A stretch of 64,000 nucleotides of DNA from positions 8,370,001-8,434,000 of the forward strand of contig NZ_CP092497.1 of assembly GCF_022479115.1 (NCBI RefSeq), given 5' to 3'. The translations under genes and the position numbers were made by a program. The notes beneath the pieces were generated by a model. That model did no database searches, had not been told where the DNA came from, and worked only from the letters and a program-made list of their open reading frames with translations. This document shows, piece after piece, positions 29,377 to 44,949 of this stretch (the first letter of the stretch is position 1; the number at the start of each line of letters is the position of its first letter). This DNA is from Amycolatopsis sp. EV170708-02-1. Lineage in GTDB: Bacteria; Actinomycetota; Actinomycetes; Mycobacteriales; Pseudonocardiaceae.

Positions 29377-30491
29377 GAGGCGGGGCCGCAGAGGGCCTGG
29401 TGCTTGAAGGTCGCCAGGGCGTCGTCGATGAGGTGCGTGGTCCCTTCGGCATCCGGCTTGCGCCATCGCACGACGTTCATCGCCGCGGAGAACTGCCGCC
29501 CGCCGTCGGCACTGGACCACGCCATCGTCATCGCTCCCCAGACCGTGCCGTCGTGCCCCCAGAAGACGCCGTGCCCCGGGATCTCGGTGCTGTACAGGCC
29601 GAGCCCGTAGTCGATCAGCCGCCCGTCCTGCGCGATGACCGGGACCAGCCGCTGCATCTCCGCCAGCGACGACGGGCTGACGATCTCCCCGCTCAGCAGT
29701 TTGCCGTAGAAGCGGTTGAGATCCTCGACGGTCGAGACCAGCCCGGCCCCGGCCATCACCCAGGACATGTCGTAGACGCTGTAGTCGCGCGGCGGATCGA
29801 TCGCGCCGAACAGCGCCTCGTACATCCGCGAGTGCGGCTCCTCGATCCGCGGACCGGCGGGAAAGCCGGTGTTCGCGAGACCCGCCGGTTCGATGATGGC
29901 GCGCGAGATGTGCTCCTCCATCGGGACGCCGGTCAAGTGCTCCAGCAGTTCGCCCAGGAGCAGGTAGTTCGTGTTGGAGTAGACCCCGGGGGTGCTGCCC
30001 GGCTCGCCGGTGGCGGGCGCGCCGACACCGATCGCGATCAGCTCGGCCGGGCGGAACTCCTGAAAGCGGTTGTCGTCGAGGCTTTCGGGGGCGAGCTTCT
30101 GGAGCGAAGGGAACGCGTAGGGCAGGTATTCGGCGAGGCCACTCGTGTGGTTGAGCAGCATGCGGATCGTGATCGCCCGGCCCCGTTCACCGGGGACCAG
30201 CCGCGGCAGGAAGTCGCCGATCGGCGCGTCGAGGCCGAGCCGCCCCGCCTCGACCTGACGCAGAACCGCGGCCGAGACGAAGGTCTTGGTGACACTGCCG
30301 ACGCGCTGCCGCATCCCGGCCTCGACGGGGCGACCGGTTTCGAGGTCGGCGACTCCCGCGGCGCCGCGCCAGCTCCGCGCACCCGCCCGCACCTCGGCGA
30401 ACACCCCGGGTACGCCCGCCCGATGGACATCGTCCAAAGCGGACCGCAGGTTCTTGGTGGCCGAGTTCTCTTCTGTCACAAGGGATTCCAT
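29355..30491 (-). CDS. Serine hydrolase of the class C beta-lactamase/DD-peptidase family
   Basis: The 378-residue product has the catalytic SxxK at 66-69 (SVTK), YSN at 171-173, and a GHDG motif near the C terminus in place of KTG, as in many beta-lactamase-related esterases and peptidases. No signal peptide is seen, so it is probably cytoplasmic. I chose the ATG at 30489-30491 because AAAGG lies nine bases upstream; two earlier starts have poor spacing. The last six residues (DLRLAP) and the stop derive from a palindromic repeat. Confidence 0.8.
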   Translation of the reverse strand: MESLVTEENSATKNLRSALDDVHRAGVPGVFAEVRAGARSWRGAAGVADLETGRPVEAGMRQRVGSVTKTFVSAAVLRQVEAGRLGLDAPIGDFLPRLVPGERGRAITIRMLLNHTSGLAEYLPYAFPSLQKLAPESLDDNRFQEFRPAELIAIGVGAPATGEPGSTPGVYSNTNYLLLGELLEHLTGVPMEEHISRAIIEPAGLANTGFPAGPRIEEPHSRMYEALFGAIDPPRDYSVYDMSWVMAGAGLVSTVEDLNRFYGKLLSGEIVSPSSLAEMQRLVPVIAQDGRLIDYGLGLYSTEIPGHGVFWGHDGTVWGAMTMAWSSADGGRQFSAAMNVVRWRKPDAEGTTHLIDDALATFKHQALCGPASDLRLAP

Positions 30492-30576
30492 ATCGGCCAT
30501 CCTTTCGACCGGCAGTCCCGGGATCGCCCGCCATCCGTCGCGCATCCAGGCGGATACCGCACCGATCGTCGGCGGC

Positions 30577-30609
30577 CGGATCGCGATTAGGGGGCTAAAC
30601 GCAGGTCGG
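30577..30609. repeat. Dispersed palindromic repeat
   Basis: GATCGCGATTAG, GGGG, CTAAACGCAGGTC. It lies between the serine hydrolase start and the terminator of the surface-protein gene. Confidence 0.9.
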
Positions 30610-30620
30610 GCCGGGCAAAA

Positions 30621-30658
30621 GAGAAGCCCCCGGTCTGGGATGGACCGGGGGCTTTCTC
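30621..30658 (-). terminator. Hairpin terminator after the surface-protein gene
   Basis: AAGCCCCCGGTC pairs perfectly with GACCGGGGGCTT around a seven-base loop, with a few more pairs outside. It lies about 10 bases after the stop of the LASTG protein gene. Confidence 0.75.
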
Positions 30659-30668
30659 GGGGTGGGTT

Positions 30669-32429
30669 TTACTCGGCGGGCCGGCGACGGCGGCGGGCGC
30701 CGAAGACCAGAACCGCTCCGAGCCCCAGCGCGGAGAGCGCGAGCGCGCCGAGCCAGATGACGTCGGCACCGGTGCTGGCCAGCCCTGTGCCACCTTGGCC
30801 GCCGCCGTTGCCCTGGCCGGCGGGCGCGGTCGTCGGCGCCGGGGTTTCGGCTTTGCCGCAGTCCGCGGGTTGTGTGGGGACGGTGGGCGCGGCCGCCTCG
30901 CCAGGCTCCGCCTCCACCCGCAACTGCCACGGTTTGTCCTCCGGCCCGACGACATGGATCGGCCTCGGGTTCTCGTACTGGATCCGCCATCCCCGCGGCG
31001 TCAGGAGGTACAGCTTGTACTCGGGCCCCGGCACCACCTTGCGGAACTCGAAGCGGCCTTCGGCGTCGGTCGTCCGCTCACCGATGACAGGGCACTTCCC
31101 GTCGGAGACGAGCACGACCTTGACCCCGCTCACGCCCTTCGGATCACCCTGACCGGCGAGGTGAACCACGTCGCCGACGACGGTGGCCAAGGCCCCGGGC
31201 ACGGCCGCCTGGTCGCCGGCTTGCGCGTGGCCGTCGTTATCGACGTCGCGGTAACCGAAGTCGCAGCTCACCGTGACCAGGCCGCGGTTGAGAGTGGCGT
31301 CCGGCACCTTCTCGGACACGTCGATCGTGCGAGTCTCCCCGGGGGCGATCGTCACCCCGTTTCCGAGGTATCCGAGGTCGCCCCAACCCGCGCCGCCCTT
31401 CAACGCGTAGTCGGCTCCGAACCGGTCACAGCCGGAGACGATGCCCGTCAGCGGGATCGAACCGGAGTTGGTCAGGGTCACGGTGACATGCGCGAGATCG
31501 CCGGGCTTGTAGCTGTCCTGGGTGAACGCCATCGACGCTTTCAACGCACCGTTCAGCGGCGGCGCTCCGCGGATGAGCAGGTCCTTCGAGTCCGGCCCGA
31601 TCCGCACGATCTCGAACGGGAAGTGCCAGCCCTTGAGTTCTTCGCCACCGAGGTGGTACTTGGCGGCAGGGACATCACCGAAGTCGATCTTCCCGGCCGC
31701 GTCACTTGTGGCCTCGTACTTGGCGGAGCCGTTGAAGTACCTGAGGGTCAGGGTGATTCCGGACAGCTGCTCGCCGTCGTCGGCTCGACCGTTGCCGTTC
31801 TTGTCGCCGAACACGGTGCCTGCCGCGTTCCCGGAGACCTTGACGATGCCGACGGACTCCTGGAATTCCCCGCCCCCTCCCCCGCTGCCGTCTTGCACGT
31901 AGCCGCGGACGACCGCCTTGGGCGAGGTGAGATCTTGGATCTGCCCAGCGACCTTGACCTCGTAGGTCTCTCCTGGCTGGAGCGTCTTACCGGACCTGAT
32001 GCGTTCCAGCTCTCCCCACCCGGGATCGACCGGGACCGACAGGTCGGTCGGATCGCTGATGAACTGGAAGACCTTGAGATTCATCGCGGGAGCGGTGCCC
32101 GTGTTCTTGAGCTTGAAGGTGAACGTGACGTTCTCGTCGGTCCGGAATTCGCTCTTGTCGAAGACGACTGACGACACGAGCTGTGGCCGCTCGGCCTGCT
32201 GCTTCGGCGCCGCCGGGGGCGCGCTTTCCGCAACCGACGAACCAGGCGGCGCGCTGGAACTCGCCGGTGCTTCGGATGTCGACGGCGCACTCGACGCCGG
32301 TGACGACGGTGCCGGATCCGCTCCGGCGGGCGCGGCGAAGACGCCGGTCAAAGCCGCCGCGACAGCGAAGGTCGCGAGATAGACAGCCCCAGTACGTGAG
32401 CCGGATCTACCACTTGGCGATTTGTTCAC
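30669..32429 (-). CDS. Cell-wall surface protein with LASTG sorting signal
   Basis: The 586-residue product starts at a GTG and has a signal peptide (cleavage near PAGA-DPAP), a Ser/Pro/Ala stalk to about residue 80, and two pairs of Ig-like modules. These are CARDB/DUF11-like (DENVTFTFKLKNTGTAPAM, DLAHVTVTLTNSGSIPLTG) each followed by an SdrD-B-like one (FGDKNGNGRADDGEQLSG; VSGVKVVLV). It ends with an LASTG motif at 550-554, a membrane helix and RRRRR, the signal for a class E-type sortase. It is therefore probably linked to peptidoglycan. No sortase gene lies in this window. Confidence 0.85.
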   Translation of the reverse strand: MNKSPSGRSGSRTGAVYLATFAVAAALTGVFAAPAGADPAPSSPASSAPSTSEAPASSSAPPGSSVAESAPPAAPKQQAERPQLVSSVVFDKSEFRTDENVTFTFKLKNTGTAPAMNLKVFQFISDPTDLSVPVDPGWGELERIRSGKTLQPGETYEVKVAGQIQDLTSPKAVVRGYVQDGSGGGGGEFQESVGIVKVSGNAAGTVFGDKNGNGRADDGEQLSGITLTLRYFNGSAKYEATSDAAGKIDFGDVPAAKYHLGGEELKGWHFPFEIVRIGPDSKDLLIRGAPPLNGALKASMAFTQDSYKPGDLAHVTVTLTNSGSIPLTGIVSGCDRFGADYALKGGAGWGDLGYLGNGVTIAPGETRTIDVSEKVPDATLNRGLVTVSCDFGYRDVDNDGHAQAGDQAAVPGALATVVGDVVHLAGQGDPKGVSGVKVVLVSDGKCPVIGERTTDAEGRFEFRKVVPGPEYKLYLLTPRGWRIQYENPRPIHVVGPEDKPWQLRVEAEPGEAAAPTVPTQPADCGKAETPAPTTAPAGQGNGGGQGGTGLASTGADVIWLGALALSALGLGAVLVFGARRRRRPAE

Positions 32430-32458
32430 GCAGAGTCACCCCTGATTACCAGATGGAA

Positions 32459-32490
32459 ATGCGCATAGCCCCCGAATCGCGTAGAACCGG
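32459..32490. repeat. Degenerate copy of the palindromic repeat
   Basis: ATGCGCATAG, CCCC, CGAATCGCG and then AACCGG: it matches a minus-strand copy apart from three substitutions and a small insertion. It lies between rpoC and the surface-protein gene. Confidence 0.5.
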
Positions 32491-32548
32491 ATCACCCTAG
32501 CCGGATTCGTCAGGAGCCAGTACCCATTTCGGGTGACTCGGAAAACGG

Positions 32549-32583
32549 GAAGGGCCCCCGCCGGATCGGCGAGGGCCCTTCTC
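32549..32583 (-). terminator. Terminator after rpoC
   Basis: GAAGGGCCC pairs with GGGCCCTTC with an inner CGCC/GGCG stem, 16 bases after the rpoC stop. Confidence 0.75.
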
Positions 32584-32599
32584 GTGGATTTCGCTTCGG

Positions 32600-36511
<3,912 letters not shown>

Positions 36512-36602
36512 GTCTTTACATCCCCTTGGGGTTGATGCGACTAGAGGAGTTGGCGAGCGGAGGCGGGAGCCCACGGGAGGCAGGCTCCCGCCTCATCGCG
36601 GG

Positions 36603-40103
<3,501 letters not shown>

Positions 40104-40138
40104 GATGCGTCCTTCCGGGGACAATGAGCGGTGAGCAG

Positions 40139-40162
40139 CCGCATCAGCAACAGCTGATGCGG
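40139..40162 (-). other. Perfect hairpin in the rpoB leader
   Basis: CCGCATCAGC and GCTGATGCGG form a 10-base-pair stem with a four-base loop, about 35 bases upstream of the TTG start. There is no U tract, so it is a leader structure or protein site rather than a plain terminator. Confidence 0.6.
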
Positions 40163-40238
40163 TCTGTCAAGGGTGCCGTGTGCCCACTATCCTAACTACC
40201 GGCTCCGGGCAGCCTGAAAGAGGGCAGCGCAAAGAAGC

Positions 40239-40267
40239 AGTCTAGCCCGAACGTCGCGGTCTGTCCA
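40239..40267 (-). promoter_or_regulatory. rpoBC promoter
   Basis: On the minus strand TGGACA (40262-40267), 17 bases, then TAGACT (40239-40244). Five of six -35 bases match consensus and the spacing is ideal. It gives a leader of about 125-130 bases. Confidence 0.6.
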
Positions 40268-40531
40268 GGGGGCGCTCCCGATGGGGCCCAGCCTGCATCG
40301 CAACGTCTTCAGGTATGCCTCTCCTCGGCCTCCCCGGCCCGTCCCTCCCGCAAGGGCACCGCCGGTTCTCACCGTTGCCAGTAAGCGTGACCCCACAGGG
40401 GCTCTGAGTCAAGATGCCGCGCGGTGGTCCCGCCGGTTGGCGCAGCGTCGAAGAAGCTCCGCGCCGGGCGCCTCACAGGACGATCATCCTGGTTACCGCC
40501 CGGTACCCGCAGGTGACGGCGTTGGGGCGCC

Positions 40532-40564
40532 GACCTGCGTTTAGCGGGCTAAACGCGATCCGGC
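40532..40564. repeat. Dispersed palindromic repeat
   Basis: GACCTGCGTTTAG, CGGG, CTAAACGCGATCC. It lies in the divergent gap between rpoB and the plus-strand gene at 40745, upstream of both. The region 40268-40531 holds nothing else I can identify. Confidence 0.9.
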
Positions 40565-40689
40565 CGGCGGGGTTGCCGGGCGGGTCACCGGGTCGGGCCA
40601 GGGGGCCGGCGAGGCGCTCCGGGCGAACTTGTCCGGTGTGACCGTTGTGGCCGGTGGGCCTTCTGGTGCGGCGCACAGGCAGGGCGACG

Positions 40690-40721
40690 CACTTGCGTTT
40701 AGCGGGCTAAACGCGATCCGG
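40690..40721. repeat. Dispersed palindromic repeat next to a start codon
   Basis: ACTTGCGTTTAG, CGGG, CTAAACGCGATCC. It ends 23 bases before the GTG at 40745, so it overlaps where that gene's promoter or leader must lie. Confidence 0.9.
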
Positions 40722-40744
40722 CCGTCGCTGCCAGACTGGGCGGC

Positions 40745-41938
40745 GTGAACGAAACGTGGGAGCAGGACGCCAGTGCCGAGATGCCCCCGGTCTTCTTGAG
40801 GCCGGAAGCCGAGCTGCGGCTGGCCGCGGAGCGGAGCCCCCTCCTCCGCGAGGTCCGCGGCTACGTCGCCGGGTCGGGCGACAGCGACCCGCTGATCCCG
40901 CGGTGGGCGGAGGTGTCCGGGCTGGTCCGCGTCGTCGACGGCAAGCACGTGCCCGTCGAGGAGAACGCGACGCTCGTCGACGACCCTCTCCGGCTCTGGC
41001 AGCGGCTGTACTCGACGATCGGCGAGGCCGAGCCTCTGCCACTCGGACTGGTCGCGTCGATCTCACTCACGCTCTACCGGTCAGGTCCGGTCGCTGTGCC
41101 GGTTGAGCTCCTTTTCGAGGCCGTCGAACTCGGGCAGGCACCGGACGAGTCGATGCGGTACGCGACAAGCGTCGCGCTGGACCTGTTGGAACGGCTCGGC
41201 GCGCTCGAGAAGGGCACCGCGGACCCGGCCGGGCTCGCGCTGATCGCCGATATCGCCGGGAAACCCGATCCCTCCCCGTTCCTCCTCAGCCTCACCCCGA
41301 TCGCCGTCTGGGCGATCAACAGGGAGCTCCGAGAGGCCGGAATGGACGCACCGGTCATCGGCGAAGCCGCGGGCGAGAGTCTCGGCGAGCTGAGCCCCCG
41401 GCTCGTCCACTCCGCACCGGAGATCATCGACGCGGAGCTGAAGGCCTGGGTCCGGCACCGATCACCCTCAGACGCGGCAGCGGAGGCGAGCGAGTTCCTT
41501 CGCACGGCGCGGCTTCCCGAAGAACGACTGTTCGCCTTGATCGCGCTCGGGGAGACCGGCGAGATCGGCCTCGAGACCGCCGTGGGCGTCCGAGCCGAAG
41601 GCGGTCTGGTCGGCGCGGCCGCCGCGATGTGGCTGGCCGAACGTGGAGCGGTCGACCGGGAAACGGTCACCCGCGACGAGGTCGTCGTCGGGATGGCCGA
41701 CCATTACGCGGCGATGCACGCGCTCGGCGCGTTCGTCCATCAGCTCGCCGACATGGACGACCGCTTCGACATCGTGGAGCTGTTGACGTCCTCCGGCCAC
41801 CCGGACCGGCTCGAACTCCTCAACGTCGTCGGCGCGGACCACCCGGACCCGAAGATGGCCAAGAAGGCGCGGACGGCGAGTTTCAAGCTCCGGTCGAGCG
41901 GCGGCGGGCGACCCCCTGGTCAGCGCGCCGACGCGTGA
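40745..41938 (+). CDS. Hypothetical alpha-helical protein
   Basis: The 397-residue product starts at a GTG and is almost all helix, rich in Ala, Leu and Glu, with no membrane segment and no signal. Several stretches look like HEAT/TPR-type helix pairs (MRYATSVALDLLERLGALE, AAAMWLAERGAVDR). I do not recognise the family. It is alone on the plus strand between rpoB and the mce locus, framed by palindromic repeats. Confidence 0.7.
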   Translation: MNETWEQDASAEMPPVFLRPEAELRLAAERSPLLREVRGYVAGSGDSDPLIPRWAEVSGLVRVVDGKHVPVEENATLVDDPLRLWQRLYSTIGEAEPLPLGLVASISLTLYRSGPVAVPVELLFEAVELGQAPDESMRYATSVALDLLERLGALEKGTADPAGLALIADIAGKPDPSPFLLSLTPIAVWAINRELREAGMDAPVIGEAAGESLGELSPRLVHSAPEIIDAELKAWVRHRSPSDAAAEASEFLRTARLPEERLFALIALGETGEIGLETAVGVRAEGGLVGAAAAMWLAERGAVDRETVTRDEVVVGMADHYAAMHALGAFVHQLADMDDRFDIVELLTSSGHPDRLELLNVVGADHPDPKMAKKARTASFKLRSSGGGRPPGQRADA

Positions 41939-41963
41939 CGATTAGCCCGCTAAACGCAGGTCA
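41937..41963. repeat. Palindromic repeat with truncated left arm
   Basis: GACGATTAG, CCCG, CTAAACGCAGGTC. It starts at the stop codon of the preceding gene (TGA at 41936-41938). Confidence 0.8.
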
Positions 41964-41983
41964 GCGGGGCGGGAGCCGGAAAG

Positions 41984-42034
41984 CCGTGAAGGCCTCCTTG
42001 AGGGATTCTGGGTCCCTCAAGGAGGCCTTCACGG
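41984..42034. terminator. Bidirectional perfect hairpin, 22-base-pair stem
   Basis: The arms are CCGTGAAGGCCTCCTTGAGG plus GA at 41984-42005, and their reverse complement at 42013-42034, with a seven-base loop TTCTGGG. It lies between convergent genes and resembles a bidirectional terminator, though of a repeat-like, unusually regular kind. Confidence 0.7.
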
Positions 42035-42056
42035 AACGGGACGCGCGCCGCGTCGT

Positions 42057-42089
42057 CGGATCGCGTTTAGCGGGCTAAACGCGATCCGG
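42057..42089. repeat. Fully symmetric dispersed palindromic repeat
   Basis: GGATCGCGTTTAG, CGGG, CTAAACGCGATCC, beside the 3' end of the last mce-operon gene. Confidence 0.92.
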
Positions 42090-42100
42090 CCGGGCCGGGG

Positions 42101-43103
42101 TCACTTCGAGGGGGCTGGGGAGGCCGGGGGTGAAGCGGGGGCCGAGGAAGCGGCCGGGTTCGGCGGAGCGGCGTAGGTGTTCATCGCCGTGATCTTCCAC
42201 TTGTCGCCCTGCAGCTCCGCGTTCAAGTGCAGCTGCGCGCTCCCGGCGGTGGTCTTGTTCGTGTCGGCCCGCGTCGAGCTCTGGTCGACGAACACCATCA
42301 CGTCGGCCCGGTCGCCTTCCAGCCGGATGACGGCGCTGCGGGTGACCTTGCAGGTCACGACCATCTTCTGCTGCGGGGCCAGCCGTTTGACCTCGCCCAT
42401 GAGCAGGTTGTACTTCGCCCGCACGTCGTCGTTGACCAGCAGATCGGCCGCCGCGGACTCGGTCTTCGCGATGTTGTTGTAGTCGTAGGAGAACAGCGCC
42501 TCGGTCGCCTTCGCGACCTGGTCCTTGACCTGCGCGGTCTTCGCGACGTCCAGCAGCGCCGTGTTGTTCGTCGAGCTGGACACCTCGTCGGCCTGGATCT
42601 TGAAGAGCACCGCGGTCGCGGCCAGCAGCAATCCCACGACGACCAGCGCGCCCGCCAGGATCAGCTGCTTCGAGCCCGGCTTCTTCTCGGTCTCCGAAGA
42701 GTCCGAAGACTCCTCAGTCTCATCGGAGTCGACCTCGGCTTCGGCCTCTTCGAGGTCGTCCGGCTTCTCCTCGGCGACCGCGCGGGCCTTCGCGCGCGGG
42801 GTCGGCTTCGCGACGACCTCTTCTTCGGGAGCTTCGGGGCTTCAGGCTCTTCAGAAGTCTCGACAGCGTCTTCCTCAGCGACCTCGACAGGCTCGGCAGG
42901 CGCAGGAACCGGAGCCGGCCGCGGCGACGGACGGCGGACCGGCGCCGGCTTCGCCACCGGCGTCTCGTCGACCTCGACCTCCGAGGTGGGCGCCTCGGGA
43001 GAAGAAGCGGGAGCGGGAGACGCACCGGGCCGTCGCAGACCGGCCACCCGGGGGCGGCGCACCGGCGGAGTGCTGCGAGGGGGCTGGCGACGGGAGGGGG
43101 CAC
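42101..43103 (-). pseudogene. Mce-associated membrane protein, two apparent one-base deletions
   Basis: From a GTG at 43101-43103 (GGAG seven bases upstream) the frame soon becomes improbable. One extra G in the G tract near 43097 moves it to RRQPPRSTPPVRRPRVAG and a long Pro/Ala/Glu-rich region. A second extra G near 42838 joins this to PEEEVVAKPTPRAKARAVAEE and a membrane helix (LILAGALVVVGLLLAATAV), then a soluble domain with VTCKVTRSAVIRLEGDRADVMVFVDQ in pieces. Repaired, it is a 334-residue Mce-associated protein, a family that stabilises Mce complexes. The disrupted frame is probably sequence error. Confidence 0.75.
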
Positions 43104-43130
43104 TACGTGGCTCCGTTCTAGGTGACGCTC

Positions 43131-43652
43131 TTACTGACCGGCCGCGACGAGGGGCACGTTGTCGATCCCGGACAGCTTCCACTCATCGCCGACCCGGGTC
43201 ATCGAGACCTCCAGGCGCAACGCCTTCGAGCTCGCCTTGTCGCCCTGGGTGACCTGCGTGGAGATGGCGGCGAGGAAGCTCGCCTTGCCCTCGTGGTCGT
43301 CGAGTTCCTCGACCGCGATGTCCTGGATGGTGGTCACGACCTTGGTCTTCGCGTCGCCGAGCGCCTTGCGGTAGGTCGGCTCCAGCTGGGCCAGCTGCTG
43401 GCTCATCTTCTCGTCGGAGACGGCCTTCTGCTTGCTGAAGAACTCGTCGAGCTTCTCGAAGTCGACCTCGGTGTACGCCTTGATCGCGGTGCCGCCCGCC
43501 TTGACCACGTCGTCCCGCGAGCGCGCCAGGTCGGCGTTGTCGTCCGACGCGGCCACGGCCCACATGACACCGAAGATCGCCGCGGCGAGGAAGGCGGCCA
43601 GCGCGAACGCCGCCGCCCCCAGGACCAGGGTCCGCGATCGAGAAGAACTCAT
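43131..43652 (-). CDS. Mce-associated membrane protein
   Basis: 173 residues from the ATG at 43650-43652 (GGAG upstream): one N-terminal membrane helix (LGAAAFALAAFLAAAIFGVMWAV) and an extracytoplasmic alpha-beta domain ending DEWKLSGIDNVPLVAAGQ. The layout matches Mas-type proteins encoded at the end of mce operons. 31 bases separate it from mceF. Confidence 0.85.
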   Translation of the reverse strand: MSSSRSRTLVLGAAAFALAAFLAAAIFGVMWAVAASDDNADLARSRDDVVKAGGTAIKAYTEVDFEKLDEFFSKQKAVSDEKMSQQLAQLEPTYRKALGDAKTKVVTTIQDIAVEELDDHEGKASFLAAISTQVTQGDKASSKALRLEVSMTRVGDEWKLSGIDNVPLVAAGQ

Positions 43653-43683
43653 GACACTCCAGGGTAGGGATACGGTCTCGGGC

Positions 43684-44949
43684 TCAGCCGGGCAGGCCCA
43701 GCAGCGTGCCGAGGGTGGGCAGGCTGACCCCGGGGCTCTGCAGGACGCTCGGCATGCCCTGTGCCGCGCGCAGGCTGGCCAGCTCCTCGGCCGAGCGGCC
43801 GGCGTTCGCCGCGACGTCGCCTTCCGACGGGATCTGCGGGACCCCGTTGTACGGCGCGTTCTGCGAACCGCGCACGTTGATCGGGCTGCCCTTCGGCTCG
43901 GCGCAGTACGCGTTGTCCTTGGGCGGACGCGGCGTCGTGTCGGTGCCTTCGCGGTACTTGTCGAGGCCGAGGTAGCCCTTGGTGCACGACGGCGGGTTGA
44001 ACAGGTTGAGCGCGAGGCCGAGGTGCGCGGTGCCGTCGTTGGCGACGGTGTTGGCACCCGCAGCCAGCATCGGGTACGTCACCAGGCCCTGTTCGAGCCC
44101 GTCGAGCCGGGTCACCAGCAGATTCGACGTCGTGAGCAGGTTCGCCGTCAGCGCGCCCAGCCCCGGTCCGGATTCGGCGAGCACCTCGCTGATCTGGGTC
44201 GCCACCTGCGGGGTGATCCCGATCAGCTTCCGGATGTCGGCGTCGGAGTTCTTCAGCGTGCCCGAGAGCTTGTTGAGGTCCGCGCTGAACGACTTCATGG
44301 AGCTCGACATGTCGTTCTGGGTTTCGAGGACCTGCCCGCCCTTTTCCAGCAGCTGGATCGTCTGCGGCAGGTACTCCTGCGCGGTCGTGGTGAAGCTCCG
44401 CGCGGTGTCGAGTAGCCGCTGCAGGTCCGGGCCGGTGCCGTTGAAGGCGTTGTACGACTCGTCGACGACCTTGCGCAGCGAGTCGGTCGGCACCGAGGCC
44501 GCGAGGCTGTCGAGGTCGCCGATGAGCTGCTCGGTCGGCACCGGCGTCTTGACCTTGTCGGCTGGAATGACCGAACCAGCGTTCAGGAACGGTCCCTTGT
44601 CGCTCTTGGGCTTCAGGTCGACGAACTGTTCGCCGACCGCCGACCGGTTCGCGACGACGGCGTCGAGATCGGCGGGCACCTGCGGGGCGTCCGGCGAGAT
44701 GTTGAGGTCGGCTTCCAGCCCGGTCTTGGTCAGGCGCAGCTCACCGACCCGCCCGATGTTGAAGCCGCGGTACGTGACCTCGGCGTTCTGGAAGATGCCG
44801 CCCGACTGCTTGAGCTGCAGTTTCACCGTGTAGCCCTCGTCGCCGAAGACCTGGCCGAGCCCGGCGAACCGGATCAGCGCGTACACGATGGCGACCACGG
44901 AGATGATCGCGAACGCGACCAGCTGGATCTTCGTCCTACGGACCAGCAT
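43684..44949 (-). CDS. mceF: Mce-family substrate-binding protein, F position
   Basis: 421 residues with a membrane helix at residues 11-28 and the MCE domain next (GYTVKLQLKQSGGIFQNAEV). Long coiled helices follow and a Pro/Gly-rich C terminus. Mce proteins form a hexameric tube that carries lipids or sterols across the envelope. It shares one base with the mceE stop. Name by operon position. Confidence 0.88.
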   Translation of the reverse strand: MLVRRTKIQLVAFAIISVVAIVYALIRFAGLGQVFGDEGYTVKLQLKQSGGIFQNAEVTYRGFNIGRVGELRLTKTGLEADLNISPDAPQVPADLDAVVANRSAVGEQFVDLKPKSDKGPFLNAGSVIPADKVKTPVPTEQLIGDLDSLAASVPTDSLRKVVDESYNAFNGTGPDLQRLLDTARSFTTTAQEYLPQTIQLLEKGGQVLETQNDMSSSMKSFSADLNKLSGTLKNSDADIRKLIGITPQVATQISEVLAESGPGLGALTANLLTTSNLLVTRLDGLEQGLVTYPMLAAGANTVANDGTAHLGLALNLFNPPSCTKGYLGLDKYREGTDTTPRPPKDNAYCAEPKGSPINVRGSQNAPYNGVPQIPSEGDVAANAGRSAEELASLRAAQGMPSVLQSPGVSLPTLGTLLGLPG

